A stretch of 64,000 nucleotides of DNA, taken from Bacillota bacterium. Its GTDB lineage: Bacteria; Bacillota; Clostridia; Christensenellales; Aristaeellaceae. Numbering within the stretch: the first letter of the stretch is position 1; every line of letters starts with the position of its first letter. The DNA is taken from the NCBI GenBank assembly GCA_023444095.1, contig JAEZRP010000036.1, forward strand, positions 62,001-126,000. The letters are read 5' to 3'. The notes under the pieces were generated by a model. The model saw only the letters and a list, made by a program, of their open reading frames with translations, was not told the origin of the DNA and searched no databases. The translations under genes were made by a program, and so were the position numbers. This document shows, piece after piece, positions 8,866 to 16,369 of this stretch.

Positions 8866-9639
8866 ATGAACATATTCGATACGCACACCCATATTTCATT
8901 GGAGCAGTTCAAGGAGGATCGGGACGACGTGATCGCGCGCATGCGGGCGGCGGGCGTCGCGCGCGCGCTCGTGGTGGTGGATTCCACCGAGGACGTCCCC
9001 TTTGCCATCGCGCTCTGCGAGGCGCACGATTTCCTGTACCTCGCGGCGGGCGTCCATCCGCACAACGCCTCGAAGAATACCCCCGAGGCGGAGAGAATCA
9101 CGCGGGAAACCGCGAAGCATCCGAAGTTCGTCTGCCTCGGCGAGATCGGGCTCGATTACCACTACGATTTCTCTCCCCGAGACGTCCAGAAGGACGTGTT
9201 CGCGCGCCAGATCGATCTCGCGTACGAACTGAAGAAACCCATGCAGCTTCACATCCGCGAGGCGCACGGGGATCATATCGAGATGCTCCGCGCCGCGAAG
9301 GCCGCCGGGCGACTCCCGGAGGGGATCATGCACTGCTATACCGGGAGCTGGGAGAGCGCGAAGATCTACCTCGACCTCGGCATGTATCTTTCGCTCACGG
9401 GCGCTGTGACGTTCAAGAACGCGCCGAAGCTTGCCGAGGTGGCGGAAAAGGCGCCCCTCGAGCGGCTCCTCGTCGAGACGGACTGCCCGTACATGGCACC
9501 CGTGCCCCTGCGCGGCAGGCGCAACGAGCCCGCGTTCATCGTGCACACGGTCGCAAAAATCGCGGAATTGCGCGGCATGAAGCCAGAGGCGCTCGCACAG
9601 GCGACGTATGAAAACGCGAACCGCGCGTTTCGTCTATGA
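8866..9639 (+). CDS. tatD: TatD family metal-dependent hydrolase (DNase)
   Basis: 257 residues, normal for the TatD family of TIM-barrel metal hydrolases with 3'-5' exonuclease activity on DNA or RNA. The metal-binding pattern is visible. DTHTH lies at the N terminus, GEIGLDYH carries the central Glu, MQLHIREA and HCYTGS carry histidines, and ETDCPYMAP is the C-terminal Asp motif. The ATG at 8866 has GGAGA seven bases upstream; an earlier in-frame ATG at 8833 lies inside the GC hairpin and has no site. TatD is often found right behind metG in Firmicutes, as here. Confidence 0.93.
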   Translation: MNIFDTHTHISLEQFKEDRDDVIARMRAAGVARALVVVDSTEDVPFAIALCEAHDFLYLAAGVHPHNASKNTPEAERITRETAKHPKFVCLGEIGLDYHYDFSPRDVQKDVFARQIDLAYELKKPMQLHIREAHGDHIEMLRAAKAAGRLPEGIMHCYTGSWESAKIYLDLGMYLSLTGAVTFKNAPKLAEVAEKAPLERLLVETDCPYMAPVPLRGRRNEPAFIVHTVAKIAELRGMKPEALAQATYENANRAFRL

Positions 9640-9750
9640 CAGCACAAAACATATAACGTCTGTTAACCCAACATCGCAGGAACGGACGTTTCCGACTTAA
9701 CGGTCGCCGTCTATCCTATTTCTGCACACAATATTGGGGGTATATGATAT

Positions 9751-10401
9751 ATGATAACGGCGCCCCTGAAGTCGTTCTCAAAGGCGGGCCCGCTCTTTTA
9801 TCGCAGGCTCGCCATGTCTTTTTTCGGTGTGGTGACTTGCTCCTTTTCCGTCGGTCTTTTTCAGCTCTCCCGATTCGGGACCGATCCCTATCAGTGCCTG
9901 ATGACGGGGCTTTCCAACAGGATTCCCATCGGGTACGGGAACGTTCAGGTGCTGATGAACGTGTTGCTTCTCACGGTTGTATTTTTCTTTGGGCGAAAGT
10001 ACATCGGTTTCGCGACCTTCTTCGCGGTGTTTCTCACGGGTTACGTCGTGGAGTTTTCGGTATGGCTCCTCGGCCTGACTGGCATTCCCATGACCATGCC
10101 CGTCCGGATTGCCTGCCTCTTGATCGGCATCGTTCTCATGTGCGTCGCATCCAGCTTTTACATGACCGCCGCTCTCGGCGTCTCCAGCTACGACGCGCAG
10201 GCGATGATGCTCGCCGACAAAAAGTTCGGCCCGTTCCGCTTCGTTCGCATCTTCACCGATCTCGTGTGCGTCACCGCCGGCTTCCTCCTGGATGCGACCG
10301 TCGGCGTCGGCACTCTCGTTACCGCCCTTTTCATGGGCCCGCTCATCGAGTTTTTTACCCTCCGGCTCGCGCGGCCGTTCCTGCGAAAGGGACGGGACTG
10401 A
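9751..10401 (+). CDS. YczE/YitT-like multi-spanning membrane protein
   Basis: 216 residues, about six hydrophobic segments, no signal peptide. The pattern near the start (SFGVGLFQLSRFGTDPYQ-like) is typical of the YczE/YyaS/YitT membrane family, in which a small-residue helix is followed by a G-(T/L)-DP-(W/Y) turn. YczE in Bacillus is linked to secondary metabolite production, but the biochemical role is unknown. The ATG at 9751 has GGGGG about 10 bases upstream. The gap to tatD holds a 10-bp imperfect inverted repeat (9655-9664 with 9681-9690) without a T run. It is a stand-alone plus-strand gene, convergent with the KDPG operon. Confidence 0.7.
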   Translation: MITAPLKSFSKAGPLFYRRLAMSFFGVVTCSFSVGLFQLSRFGTDPYQCLMTGLSNRIPIGYGNVQVLMNVLLLTVVFFFGRKYIGFATFFAVFLTGYVVEFSVWLLGLTGIPMTMPVRIACLLIGIVLMCVASSFYMTAALGVSSYDAQAMMLADKKFGPFRFVRIFTDLVCVTAGFLLDATVGVGTLVTALFMGPLIEFFTLRLARPFLRKGRD

Positions 10402-10444
10402 CGGCGAGCGCGTTGGCGTCGCGCTTCCGCTAAAACCGCAAAGC

Positions 10445-10471
10445 CGGTCGTCCGGGGGAACCGGGCGACCG
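10445..10471. terminator. Hairpin terminator shared by convergent genes
   Basis: An 11-bp stem (10445-10455 with 10461-10471, one G-U) with a 5-base loop. On the minus strand it is followed by a T-rich stretch, so it most likely ends the eda-kdgK-eda operon; it can also stop the membrane protein transcript. Confidence 0.65.
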
Positions 10472-10488
10472 ACAAAGGGCGTTCCCTC

Positions 10489-11445
10489 TCACTTCCGAAG
10501 CAGATGCACCGCGAAGCCGGCGATCTCGCGCTTCAGATAAATGGCGGAGATTCTGCCGTTCTTGTAGCCGATGGGCGCGTCCTCGAACTCGAAGCCGCGC
10601 AGCCCAAGGTGGAACATGGCGCGCTCGACGCTGTCGGTCGCGATGGCGATGTGCCCGCGCTGACCGCGTCCCGGCGCGTTCATCAGTTCGAACGCGTCGC
10701 CGACCATGATGGATTTGGTACCCTCGGAGACGCTCCAGCCGAGCAGACTCGCGAGCAAAAGCGCGTCCGCGCGCGCGGTCTCGGGGTCGCCCGAGTTGAT
10801 GCCGACATGCCGAAGTTCGAGACCGAGCACCTTCTTGACCGCGCCCGCCGCGAGCGTCGCGATTAGGTCCCAGTCGCGCGCCCGGATGGCGTCTGCGGGC
10901 GCCATCCAGCTCCCGCCGATGGCGAGAACCTTGTCGAAGGCGAGGTACTCCCCGACGTTCTTCTCGTCGATTCCGCCGGTCGGGACGAAGGAGACGTTCC
11001 CGTACGGCGCGGACATGGCCTTGATGAGCTTGAGGCCCCCGAGCGCCTCGGCGGGGAAGAACTTCACCGTCGCGATCCCGAAGCCCAGCGCCGCCTCGAT
11101 GTCGGACGGCGTGGCACAGCCGGGCAAAATCGGCACGCCGTTCTCCGCGCACCAGCCCACGACGGCGGGATTGAGTCCGGGGGAGACGATGTAGGTCGCG
11201 CCGGCGTCGACGGCGCGCTTGGCCTGATCGATGGTCAGGACCGTGCCCGCGCCCAGTATCACGTCGGGGAGTTCCGCGTTTACCCGGCGGATGGATTCCT
11301 CGGCTGCGTCGGTCCGAAACGTGATTTCGGCAACCGGCAGCCCGCCCTGCGCGAGCGCGCGGCAGAGGGGCACTGCGTCCCCGGCGTCCTCGATCTTGAT
11401 CACGGGCACCAGCCCGACGAGCCCCAGTTTCTCAAGTGCTGTCAT
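10489..11445 (-). CDS. eda: KDPG/KHG aldolase fused to a C-terminal VOC (glyoxalase-fold) domain
   Basis: 318 residues. Residues 1-205 are a class I 2-keto-3-deoxy-6-phosphogluconate/4-hydroxy-2-oxoglutarate aldolase: VPVIKIED start, EITFRT, GAGTVLT, and the Schiff-base lysine in VKFFPAE. It splits KDPG to pyruvate and glyceraldehyde-3-phosphate. Residues 210-318 form a vicinal-oxygen-chelate fold (LRHVGINSGD, GHIAIATDSVERA). The VOC domain may be a second activity or a ligand sensor; its role is unknown. The ATG has AGGAGG 7 bases upstream and begins 9 bases after kdgK, so the gene is the last of a three-gene operon. It is the second aldolase of that operon. Confidence 0.9.
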   Translation of the reverse strand: MTALEKLGLVGLVPVIKIEDAGDAVPLCRALAQGGLPVAEITFRTDAAEESIRRVNAELPDVILGAGTVLTIDQAKRAVDAGATYIVSPGLNPAVVGWCAENGVPILPGCATPSDIEAALGFGIATVKFFPAEALGGLKLIKAMSAPYGNVSFVPTGGIDEKNVGEYLAFDKVLAIGGSWMAPADAIRARDWDLIATLAAGAVKKVLGLELRHVGINSGDPETARADALLLASLLGWSVSEGTKSIMVGDAFELMNAPGRGQRGHIAIATDSVERAMFHLGLRGFEFEDAPIGYKNGRISAIYLKREIAGFAVHLLRK

Positions 11446-11454
11446 GCGCGCCTC

Positions 11455-12477
11455 CTATCTCTGCACGCGCCCGGAGCCGGAACCGCCCATGAGGGCCAGA
11501 ACCTCGGCTTCTGAGGCGTGGTTGAAGTCAAACTCGATGGTCTGTTTGAGGCAGCTCGCCGCCACGGCGAACTCAATGGTTTTCTGCGCGTCCCAGCCCG
11601 AGAGCATGGCGTGGATCAGTCCGCCGCCGAAGCTGTCTCCGCCGCCTACCCGGTCCACGATGTGGATGAGGTAGTTCTTCGCGAAGAAGGCTTCCGTCCC
11701 GTCGTAGAGCATGCCCGACCAGTTGTTGTCACTGGCCGAGAGGGAGCCGCGCAGCGTGATCGCCACGCATTTGAAGCCGAACCGGTCCGTGAGCTGCTTC
11801 GCGACGGAGACGTAGCCGTCCCGGTCGATTTTTCCGCCTTCGATATCGGTGTTTTCCGCCTCGATGCCGAATACGTCCTTGGCATCCTCCTCGTTGGCGA
11901 TGCACACGTCGACGTAGGGCATCAGCTCCGCCATGGTCTTTCCCGCCTGTTCGCGCGTCCAGAGTTTCTTTCGGTAGTTGAGGTCGCAGCTCACCTTCAC
12001 GCCCGTCTCCCGCGCCGTTCTGACGGCGTCCATGCAGATCGCGGGCAGCTCTCCGCCCAGCGCTGGCGTGATGCCGGTGAAGTGAAAAAAGTCCGCGCCG
12101 GAGAGGATCCTTTCCCAGTCGAAGTCTCCGCGCTTCGCCTCCGCGATGGCGGAATGCGCGCGATCGTAGATGACCTTGCTGCCGCGCTGGGACGCGCCCT
12201 TTTCGACGAAGTAGATGCCGAGCCGCTCGCCGCCGCGCGCGATCAGGGAGGTGTCTACGCCGAAGCGCCTGAGCTCGTTGACCGCGTTCTGGCCGATCTC
12301 GTGCGCGGGCGCCTTCGTGACGTACAGGCTCTCGTGCCCGTAGTTCGCGAGCGATACCGCCGCGTTCGCCTCGCCGCCCGCGTAGCTGGCCTCGAACGAG
12401 GTCGCCTGGCAGAATCTCAGGTATCCGGGGGGATTGAGGCGCATCATGATTTCCCCGAACGAAACGATCTTGCCCAT
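11455..12477 (-). CDS. kdgK: 2-keto-3-deoxygluconate kinase (PfkB family)
   Basis: 340 residues, cytosolic PfkB-family sugar kinase. The N terminus (GEIMMRLNPPGYLRF) is typical of KDG kinases. GGEANAAVSLA is the first PfkB signature, and DRVGGGDSFGGGLIHA is the second signature with the catalytic Asp. It phosphorylates 2-keto-3-deoxygluconate to KDPG, the substrate of the flanking aldolases. The start codon follows the stop of the upstream eda with no gap (TAA then ATG), so translation is coupled. The substrate assignment rests on the N-terminal pattern and on the two aldolases in the operon. Confidence 0.9.
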   Translation of the reverse strand: MGKIVSFGEIMMRLNPPGYLRFCQATSFEASYAGGEANAAVSLANYGHESLYVTKAPAHEIGQNAVNELRRFGVDTSLIARGGERLGIYFVEKGASQRGSKVIYDRAHSAIAEAKRGDFDWERILSGADFFHFTGITPALGGELPAICMDAVRTARETGVKVSCDLNYRKKLWTREQAGKTMAELMPYVDVCIANEEDAKDVFGIEAENTDIEGGKIDRDGYVSVAKQLTDRFGFKCVAITLRGSLSASDNNWSGMLYDGTEAFFAKNYLIHIVDRVGGGDSFGGGLIHAMLSGWDAQKTIEFAVAASCLKQTIEFDFNHASEAEVLALMGGSGSGRVQR

Positions 12478-13119
12478 TTATGCAACCGCCTTCCTGTATT
12501 CGCGCGCGAGCGCCGTGATTTTCTCAAACGCGCCCGCCTCGATCCACTCCTTGTTGACCAGGGACCCACCGACGCCCAATCCGACCGCGCCAGCCCTGAT
12601 ATACTCCGCCGCATTTTTCTCGCTGATGCCGCCGACCGCCAGGAATTCGATGTGCGAAAGCGGCGCGCGGATCGCCTTGAGATAGCCCGGTCCCAGGTCG
12701 CCCGCCGGGAAAAGCTTGACCGCGTCCGCGCCCGCCAGATGGGCGAGCTGGCACTCCGTGGGCGTCATCGCGCCCGGGAACGCGCCCATGCCAAGCCGCT
12801 TGGCTTCGCGGATCACCGCCTCGTCGACATTCGGCGCCACGACGTACTGGGCGCCCGCGTCCTTCGCCATATTCGCCTGCTCGACCGTCATAACGGTGCC
12901 CGCGCCGGGTACGACCGCGCTTCCGAACGCGTCCGAGATGGAGCGGATCGCCTTTTGTGTGTCCGCCCAGGAATCGGGCCGCGCCTGATTGAACGTCACC
13001 TCGATCATCGTAATGCCGCCCTCGACGAGCGCGTCCGCGAGCGAGAGCATATGCGCGCGCTCGAGGCCCCGTACGATGGCGATCAGCTTGTCCCGCCGGA
13101 CCCTTTCCATTAAGTCCAT
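12478..13119 (-). CDS. eda: KDPG/KHG aldolase, single-domain
   Basis: 213 residues, the standard size for bacterial Eda. Motifs: KLIAIVRG at the start, MIEVTFN with the catalytic Glu region, GAGTVMTVEQA, and AVKLFPAGDLG with the Schiff-base Lys. It releases pyruvate from KDPG (or 4-hydroxy-2-oxoglutarate). I chose the ATG at 13119 (MDLMERV) because GGAGG lies 8 bases ahead; an ATG six codons earlier has no site. It is the first gene of the operon with kdgK and the VOC-fused aldolase. It differs clearly from the second aldolase, so the pair may have different substrates, for example KDPG and KDPGal or KHG. Confidence 0.92.
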   Translation of the reverse strand: MDLMERVRRDKLIAIVRGLERAHMLSLADALVEGGITMIEVTFNQARPDSWADTQKAIRSISDAFGSAVVPGAGTVMTVEQANMAKDAGAQYVVAPNVDEAVIREAKRLGMGAFPGAMTPTECQLAHLAGADAVKLFPAGDLGPGYLKAIRAPLSHIEFLAVGGISEKNAAEYIRAGAVGLGVGGSLVNKEWIEAGAFEKITALAREYRKAVA

Positions 13120-13165
13120 ATTCCGCACCTCCATCATGATTCAAAGCGGGTAGTAACTGAACCCC

Positions 13166-13217
13166 ATTATATCATATCGCTTCCACACTTTACATGGGAA
13201 ATTTCATGTGCTAGAAT
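13166..13217. promoter_or_regulatory. Overlapping divergent promoters of the eda operon and the QueG-like gene
   Basis: Minus strand: extended -10 TGATATAAT with TATAAT at 13166-13171. Plus strand: TTTACA (13189-13194), 17-base spacer and TAGAAT (13212-13217) preceded by TGC. The plus -35 box occupies the expected minus -35 position, so the two polymerases should compete. A short inverted repeat (ACATG at 13192-13196, CATGT at 13205-13209) lies between and could be an operator. Confidence 0.65.
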
Positions 13218-13240
13218 GGCGAAAAAAGGGGAGGCGCGGC

Positions 13241-13927
13241 ATGAAGGATTGGATGAGGGAAATCGCGCTCGGCCTGGGCGCGGACGCGTGCGGCTTCGCA
13301 CAGGCGTCCGATTTTGCGGACGCGCCGGAGGGCTTCCGACCCGTGGACGCGTGGAGGGCGTGCCAAAGCGTGATGGTGATCGGCCTCGTGCTCCCGATGG
13401 GCGCGATGGTTGCAGACACGCGGCTTTCCTATACGCGCTACAACAGTCTCATGACCCAGCAGGTAGACGCTGTAACGCTCGCGATCGCGCGCCGGCTGGA
13501 GCGCGAGACGGGCAGGCCGTGCGTGCCCTTGCCCTCGGACGACCCCTACGACGCGTACGACCCACAGACGCGCACGGGGCGCGGCGTGATCTCCATGAAG
13601 CACGCGGCCGTGCGGGCGGGGTTGGGGCGGCTCGGGAAGAGCACGCTTCTTCTGAACCGTAATTTCGGAAACCGGCTCACCATCGGCGCGCTCCTTCTTG
13701 ATCTCCCGCTGGAGAGCGACCCGCGCGCGCCGGAGATTTGCCTGCCCGGCTGCAACATGTGCGTGGACGCCTGCCCGGCGGGCGCGATCGGGGACGGAAC
13801 TGTCGTTCAGGCGAAGTGTCGGGAGGTCGCGTATGTGACCAACGCGCGCGGGTTTTCCATCACGAACTGCCGCGCGTGCCGGGACGTGTGCCCCGTGCGC
13901 TTCGGGCGGGAGGGTGGCTTCCGATGA
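13241..13927 (+). CDS. QueG-like double 4Fe-4S cluster protein
   Basis: 228 residues. The N-terminal part resembles the epoxyqueuosine reductase (QueG) and reductive-dehalogenase-like fold (GADACGFAQASDF, GRLGKSTLLLNRNFGNRL). The C-terminal 60 residues carry two 4Fe-4S motifs, GCNMCVDACP and CRACRDVCP. QueG itself is longer (about 310-380 residues) and has a C-terminal HEAT-like part, absent here, so this is more likely a relative of unknown substrate. The ATG at 13241 has GGGGAGG 6 bases upstream. The stop overlaps the next start (ATGA), so it is translationally coupled to the GNAT gene. Confidence 0.75.
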   Translation: MKDWMREIALGLGADACGFAQASDFADAPEGFRPVDAWRACQSVMVIGLVLPMGAMVADTRLSYTRYNSLMTQQVDAVTLAIARRLERETGRPCVPLPSDDPYDAYDPQTRTGRGVISMKHAAVRAGLGRLGKSTLLLNRNFGNRLTIGALLLDLPLESDPRAPEICLPGCNMCVDACPAGAIGDGTVVQAKCREVAYVTNARGFSITNCRACRDVCPVRFGREGGFR

Positions 13928-14394
13928 CGATCCACAAATCGCGCGGCGCGGACGCCGAAATGCGCGCGCTTATGACGGAACTCTGGGGTTCGACCGACAT
14001 CGCGCTCGATGGGAAAATGTACGACTTGACCGCGTGCGACTGTCTCGTCTGCGAGGACGAAAGGGGGCTTCTCGGCTTTCTTCACTACGACGCGCGCGGG
14101 GACGAGTGGGAAATCCTCGCGCTCGACTGTCCCCGACCCGGGAAGGGCGCGGGCACGGTGCTCATCGAGGAATTTGGGAAAATGGCGCGCGGCGCGGGCG
14201 CGAAGAAGCTCGTGGTCGTCACGACCAACGACAACACCCATGCGATGCGCTTTTACCAAAAGCGAGGGTTCGCGCTGGCGGACGTGCGCTTCGGCGCGGT
14301 CGCGCGCTCGAGGCGGATCAAGCCCGCGATCCCGGAGGCGGGGGAGGACGGAATTCCGATCCTTCACGAAATGGTCTTTGAAATGGAGATTTAG
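13924..14394 (+). CDS. GNAT family N-acetyltransferase
   Basis: 156 residues. The fold shows the order typical of GNAT proteins: a central strand (GFLHYDARGDEWEILALDC), the acetyl-CoA loop (PGKGAGTVLIEEF), and a late NDNTHAMRFYQKRGF motif in which the Asn and Tyr fit the catalytic pattern. The substrate is unknown. The start overlaps the stop of the QueG-like gene by four bases, and the response regulator begins three bases after its stop, so the three genes form one operon. Confidence 0.85.
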   Translation: MTIHKSRGADAEMRALMTELWGSTDIALDGKMYDLTACDCLVCEDERGLLGFLHYDARGDEWEILALDCPRPGKGAGTVLIEEFGKMARGAGAKKLVVVTTNDNTHAMRFYQKRGFALADVRFGAVARSRRIKPAIPEAGEDGIPILHEMVFEMEI

Positions 14395-14397
14395 CAG

Positions 14398-15084
14398 ATG
14401 TTCCGCATACTCGTCGTCGAGGACAACCCCAACGCGCGCAGACTCATGGCTGCGGTGCTCGAGCAGCACGGCTACGAGCCCGTATGCGCGCAGGACGGCG
14501 TGGAGGCGCTCGAGATTCTCGACAAAAAGCACGTGGATCTCATCCTTCTCGACATCATGATGCCGCGCATGGACGGATACGAGTTTACCGAGATCCTGCG
14601 CGGGAATCAGGCGCTCGGGGAGATTCCCATCCTCATGGTAACCGCCAAGGAGACGCCCGCCGACCGGCGCAAGGGCTTCATCATCGGAACGGACGACTAC
14701 ATGGTCAAGCCCGTGGACGAGGAGGAAATGATTTTGCGGATCGCGGCGCTCCTGCGGCGCTCGCGGATCGTCAACGAGAGGCGGCTCTTGATCGGCGGGA
14801 CGCTCCTTGACTACGACTCATTCTCCGTGTCGTCCGAGGGCTACATCTCGGAGCTTCCGAAAAAGGAGTTCCTGCTCCTCTACAAGCTCCTTTCTTACCC
14901 CAACAAGATTTTCACTAGGCGGCAGCTGATGGACGAGATCTGGGACATGGACACCGACACCGACGAGCGCACCGTGGACGTCCACGTCAACCGGCTGCGC
15001 GAGCGGTTCCGCGACAACCGGGACTTTGAGATCGCTACCGTGCGGGGGCTCGGCTACAAGGCCGTCCGCCAGCAGGATGCGTGA
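14398..15084 (+). CDS. OmpR/PhoB-type response regulator
   Basis: 228 residues. Receiver domain 1-120: acidic pocket VVEDN, phosphoacceptor Asp in LILLDIMMP (near residue 52), Thr in VTAKE and Lys in MVKPVDE. A winged-helix DNA-binding domain of the Trans_Reg_C type fills 130-225 (LPKKEFLLLYKLLSYPNKIFTRRQLMDEIW, then RTVDVHVNRLRERF). No sensor kinase lies next to it, so its partner is elsewhere. The gene follows the GNAT gene by three bases, and its ribosome-binding site lies inside the end of that gene. Confidence 0.93.
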   Translation: MFRILVVEDNPNARRLMAAVLEQHGYEPVCAQDGVEALEILDKKHVDLILLDIMMPRMDGYEFTEILRGNQALGEIPILMVTAKETPADRRKGFIIGTDDYMVKPVDEEEMILRIAALLRRSRIVNERRLLIGGTLLDYDSFSVSSEGYISELPKKEFLLLYKLLSYPNKIFTRRQLMDEIWDMDTDTDERTVDVHVNRLRERFRDNRDFEIATVRGLGYKAVRQQDA

Positions 15085-15243
15085 CGGGCGGCGATCGATG
15101 GCAGGAGCCTCGAAGACATGCTCAGGGGTCGGACCGGACGCGCGCACGAAGGCCGCCATTGTTCAGCTTCCAAAGGGCGCGGGCGGTTCGGCGGCACGCG
15201 GAGGCTTGCATTCTCCCTGCGCATTCCGCCATGAAAACGACAA

Positions 15244-15272
15244 GGCCCCGACGCTTCGGCATCGGGGTCTTT
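15244..15272. terminator. Bidirectional terminator between response regulator and lipoprotein
   Basis: An 8-bp stem (GGCCCCGA with TCGGGGTC, one G-U) is followed by TTTCTG on the plus strand and by a T-containing stretch on the minus strand. It separates two convergent genes. Confidence 0.7.
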
Positions 15273-15292
15273 CTGTGTACGGTCCGTTTGGG

Positions 15293-15511
15293 TTAGCCCT
15301 GGGTTGCCGCGGTCGCGGTGGCTTCGGTGGTCGTCTCGGCGGCGGGCGCGGTGGCCTCGGCAGTCGCGACGGGCTCCGTGGTCGCTTCCATGGTGGCCTC
15401 GGCGGCGGGGGTCGCGGTCGCGGTCGTCTCCGTTGTCTTATCGGAAGAGCAACCGACGGCGAAGATCGCGATCATCATGAGGGAGAGAACAAATATCAAA
15501 GCCTTCTTCAT
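15293..15511 (-). CDS. Small Thr/Ala/Glu-rich lipoprotein
   Basis: 72 residues. The ATG at 15511 has GAGGAGG 8 bases upstream. A type II signal peptide (MKKALIFVLSLMMIAIFAVGC) ends in the lipobox AVGC, so the mature protein is probably lipid-anchored to the outer face of the membrane. The rest is a low-complexity tract of Thr, Ala and Glu with short ATEAT-like repeats and no aromatic residues, as in a surface spacer or stalk. A TATACT box is at 15559-15564. No family is recognised; the function is unknown. Confidence 0.75.
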   Translation of the reverse strand: MKKALIFVLSLMMIAIFAVGCSSDKTTETTATATPAAEATMEATTEPVATAEATAPAAETTTEATATAATQG

Positions 15512-15661
15512 TGTAATATCCTCCTCTGTCTGGGCGCGTGCCCTTAATGACATGACGTAGTATATCTCGAATAGGGGTTCTTTATTACCTCATTTCTGAT
15601 AAGAATTCGCAAAATATCAAATTATTCCCTTTATGCCTTTGTTATGCCAAAAAATAGCACT

Positions 15662-16369
15662 TTAAAGCGGCCTCTTTTCGGGTATGCCGGGACGCCGCGG
15701 GTACTTTTCCGGTGTCGGCGAGGCTTTTTCGATCCGCAAAAGCACGTGTGCCCAATCGCGCCCGGGGATATCGACGCCGTGCGCCGAGTGGAATCGCCCG
15801 CCCAGCAGGGCGAGCGCGCCTGTGGCCTCTCTGAGTTCCGCTTCCCACGCCGGGCCCTTGTAGGCGATCATGAACCCGCTCACCCGGATAAGCGGCAGCG
15901 CGAATTCCGCGAGCACGGAGAGCGGCGCGACCGCGCGCGAAACCGCCGCGTCGAAAGCTTCTCGCATGTCAGTGCGGCCCGCATCCTCGGCGCGCAGGTT
16001 CACCGCGCGCGCGTTGAGCCCGAGTTCCGCGATGGCGGATTTCAAGAAGTCCACGCGTTTCCCGAGCGCGTCAAGAAGCGTCACCTCGACCTCCGGCAGC
16101 ATGATCGAAAGCGGAATCCCCGGGAATCCCGCGCCCGCGCCCACGTCGACGAGCGTCCGCAGTCCCGCCGGAATGCCATCCCGGACGGGCGCGATGGAGT
16201 CGAGGTAGTTGCGGTCGACCGCCTCGTCCACATCATCTTTCACGCGCGTCAGGTTCGTCTTCGCGTTTGCTCGGGCGAGCATCTCGTGAAACGCGGCGAA
16301 CTTGTCCGCCTGCGCGTCCGACACGGCGATTCCCATCCGCGCCGCGCGCGCGATCAGCGCTTCACGCAT
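15662..16369 (-). CDS. rsmG: 16S rRNA m7G527 methyltransferase RsmG (GidB)
   Basis: 235 residues, the usual size. It methylates N7 of G527 in 16S rRNA using S-adenosylmethionine. The SAM site VDVGAGAGFPGIPLSI and the family motif NLTRVKD near the N terminus are clear; NYLDSIAP follows. The ATG at 16369 has AGGAGG seven bases upstream and lies inside the last codons of mnmG (8-base overlap), so it is the distal gene of the mnmG unit. The last ~20 residues are Pro/Arg-rich and look like a divergent tail. Confidence 0.94.
   Translation of the reverse strand: MREALIARAARMGIAVSDAQADKFAAFHEMLARANAKTNLTRVKDDVDEAVDRNYLDSIAPVRDGIPAGLRTLVDVGAGAGFPGIPLSIMLPEVEVTLLDALGKRVDFLKSAIAELGLNARAVNLRAEDAGRTDMREAFDAAVSRAVAPLSVLAEFALPLIRVSGFMIAYKGPAWEAELREATGALALLGGRFHSAHGVDIPGRDWAHVLLRIEKASPTPEKYPRRPGIPEKRPL

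Noticed and set aside
11518..13113. 531-codon plus-strand frame across kdgK and eda
   Set aside because: Antisense to two recognised enzymes and without family resemblance.
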